Of a stretch of 31,000 nucleotides of DNA, positions 29,582 to 31,000 are shown in pieces. A model generated the notes under the pieces. The model had not been told where the DNA came from and ran no database searches. It was given only the letters and a program-made list of their open reading frames with translations. Source of the DNA: Tubiluchus corallicola (lineage: Eukaryota > Priapulida > Priapulimorpha > Priapulimorphida > Tubiluchidae); the NCBI GenBank assembly GCA_030141605.1, contig JAQGDQ010000395.1, positions 1-31,000 of the forward strand, given 5' to 3'. A program made the translations under genes and the position numbers. Every line of letters begins with the position of its first letter. Positions within the stretch are counted from its first letter, which is position 1.

Positions 29582-30649
29582 ATGTTGAAAGCAGCTGTTC
29601 TGTGTCTTTCCACTATCTCCTTGATTGGTGTAGGTAAGTACCAACCTGTATTATAGTTTGTTATTTTAGACTGTAATCTTAAAACATTATTTTTATAAAA
29701 TGACAATATCTAAGTAATTTTAACTGCGTTCATCTAGTTATTGACACGATGATGTGATTATTTTTAACGCTTTTTATGTTGGACTTAATTGCAAATATAT
29801 ATATAGTAGTATATATATATAGTTGTATATATAGTTGTATATATACATATATGTACATATAGTTGTATATATACTACGGCCAAATTACGTTGAAAACACC
29901 GGTTCTCGTCTGATCACCGAAGTTAAGCAACGTAGGGTCTGGATAGTGCTTGGATGGGTGACCGCTTAGGAATACCAAGTGCTGTAGGCTTGTGGGATGC
30001 CCACACTGTATCTCGACACTAGGCAGAGGAGCTGTATAAGCAGCCAACGGCTAGAGGGCGGAGGAGGTCAAGTGACCCAATGGCCATGTGTAGAGGAGAA
30101 AACCTTCCAAATCAGGAGTGGAGCCCCGAAGGCGGACCAGTGCAGCATGCTCACTGACTCCGGCAGCTCCTGCAGCCAACCTGGTGCTAACATATCGCTC
30201 CGCTTTCCTTTGGACTACACCAGGGAGGAAGAGAGGGGGTTCCTGTTGTCTGGGCAACTCAGGATCTCCATACACCTTGCCCAGGCGTGCGCCCTGGACA
30301 CGTTCAAGGATCGGACTATCTTGGCGCACATTCCATTGTCTTCAAGACAGAAGGATGCCAACAACAATTGTATATATATAGTAGTATAGCCGCGTCGCCC
30401 ATTCCTCGTGATAATCGAGTATGCAGGTGTGATAACGTCTCTGTTCAAGACGAGTCCTACGTTACTGTACATTATAGATTATCTGAGCCAATGAGAGAAA
30501 TGTGTGCCACGTATTTAAACAGATTGCAAGAGCTATTTGATTTAGAGAATGAATTTTGTGGTAAATTCTTGTCAGGAATTTTGAAACTTGCTGTGTTCTT
30601 ATTTGTTGCTGACATTGATCTTATTCTAACTCAGTGCCAATCTTTTTAA
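29582..30649 (+). CDS. Small secreted cysteine-containing protein, two or more exons
   Basis: Exon 1 (29582-29633) codes MLKAAVLCLSTISLIGV plus one base and ends TAG|GTAAGT, a consensus donor. Exon 2 starts after GTAGTATAG at 30390. Its two leading bases complete a GCC codon, giving LIGVAAS and then PIPRDNRVCRCDN. This is a typical signal peptide with a small-residue cleavage site placed across the intron, and no other acceptor nearby keeps the frame. Read to the first stop (30647-30649) the protein has about 103 residues and five cysteines after the signal peptide, with AATAAA at 30682-30687. Alternatively exon 2 leaves through GTG|GTAAAT at 30561 (phase 1 again) into an exon after the strong acceptor ending at 30985; the T-rich hydrophobic end after 30561 favours this. 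The intron holds a 5S-headed SINE. I do not recognise the family; the helical middle (YLNRLQELFDLENEFC) is the only notable feature. Confidence 0.65.
29795..29873. repeat. TATATAGT microsatellite
   Basis: Repeats of ATATATAGTTGTATATATA type; the SINE inserted at its edge. Confidence 0.85.
29874..29991 (+). rRNA. 5S rRNA-homologous SINE head
   Basis: 118 bases from CTACGGCCAAATTACG to GTGCTGTAGGCTT, lacking only the first bases of 5S rRNA. It is a SINE head rather than a functional 5S gene, for the same reasons as copy 1. Confidence 0.82.
29874..30365 (+). mobile_element. 5S-rRNA-headed SINE, copy 2 (intronic)
   Basis: Head and body match copy 1 at 11505-12048, apart from a gap of about 50 bp near the 3' end (after GTTCAAGGATC). 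Flanking 13-mers AGTTGTATATATA (29861-29873) and AATTGTATATATA (30366-30378) agree at 12 of 13 positions, though the site is a low-complexity repeat. It lies in the sense orientation in the intron of the secreted-protein gene, its 3' end only 24 bases before the acceptor. Confidence 0.88.
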
Positions 30650-30681
30650 TGTTGTTGATGGACTATAATGTCAATATTGTC

Positions 30682-30687
30682 AATAAA
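30682..30687 (+). promoter_or_regulatory. Possible polyadenylation signal AATAAA
   Basis: AATAAA 33 bases after the first in-frame stop of the secreted-protein gene. It would be used only if the transcript is not spliced onward from 30561. Confidence 0.35.
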
Positions 30688-30985
30688 ATATTACTACTAT
30701 TATAGGTCTAATGAAAGCATAATATTCAGTCAAATTACAGTAGTTTGATCTGCATATTTAATGAATTTTTTGTGTAGTAAACTAGTCCGGAATGCGAAGC
30801 ATGTGTTATTGAGTTTTTTTGCCAATCTGCTTGGATATCTCATGTAGAATACCTTTTATCATTGTCATGGAATCCATTTTGTAATATGTTATTTAGAATG
30901 TTATTGTCGCCATTATACAAACGACAATGTGATATTAGTGATAAATTTTTGGAATTTTTATTTTGCGTTTTTTCATTTCTTCTAG
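30688..30985. other. Probable intron ending in a strong 3' splice site
   Basis: AT-rich and without repeats. The last part, GTTTTTTCATTTCTTCTAG, ends at 30985 and is among the best acceptors in the window. The 15 bases after it (30986-31000) are open when joined in phase 1 and begin Val-Cys-Gln-Asp. Confidence 0.45.
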
Positions 30986-31000
30986 TATGTCAAGATCAAC

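Overview
The window looks like a stretch of animal (metazoan, probably marine-invertebrate) nuclear DNA. The signs are short exons with GT-AG splice signals, long AT-rich non-coding stretches, SINEs, LINEs and MITEs, many microsatellites, and a family-GT11 fucosyltransferase exon. No bacterial or viral gene organisation is visible. I cannot name the species; the 5S sequence and repeat types would fit a lophotrochozoan or another invertebrate.

Coding content is small. Five pieces are supported: (1) a minus-strand 59-codon exon (2009-2185) that resembles a Cache-type extracellular sensor domain; (2) a plus-strand exon (4193-4702) with the first GT11 motif and an N-terminal hydrophobic anchor but no ATG before it; (3) a minus-strand exon (21862-22031) with good splice signals, possibly an upstream exon of the same gene as (1); (4) a plus-strand terminal exon (23997-24110) ending in the guanylyl-cyclase C-terminal signature; (5) a new small secreted-protein gene whose signal-peptide exon (29582-29633) joins in phase to an exon at 30390 across an intron carrying a SINE. 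Broken LINE reverse transcriptase pieces lie at 3854-3955 and 26166-28040.

Most of the rest is mobile or repetitive DNA. The dominant component is a set of TTAA-flanked elements whose ends read TTAAAGG plus purines, as in the T2/Kolobok MITEs described in Xenopus. At least ten copies or fragments in five related groups (called A to E here) occur, some nested or joined end to end, and seven perfect TGACGTCA motifs lie inside them. Two copies of a 5S-rRNA-headed SINE (11505-12048 and 29874-30365) have target-site duplications. A solo LTR (12284-12744) contains internal tRNA-Leu primer-binding-site copies. Other elements are hAT-like and piggyBac-like MITEs and a foldback element with tandem-repeat arms (7337-7792).

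Tandem arrays are a GAY triplet block (48-806), a 29-bp satellite (about 13088-14345), an 80-bp satellite (20381-21500) and several microsatellites. Apart from a possible link between the two minus-strand exons, nothing indicates that the genes work together. Assignments rest on reading motifs by eye, so family names for single exons are tentative.
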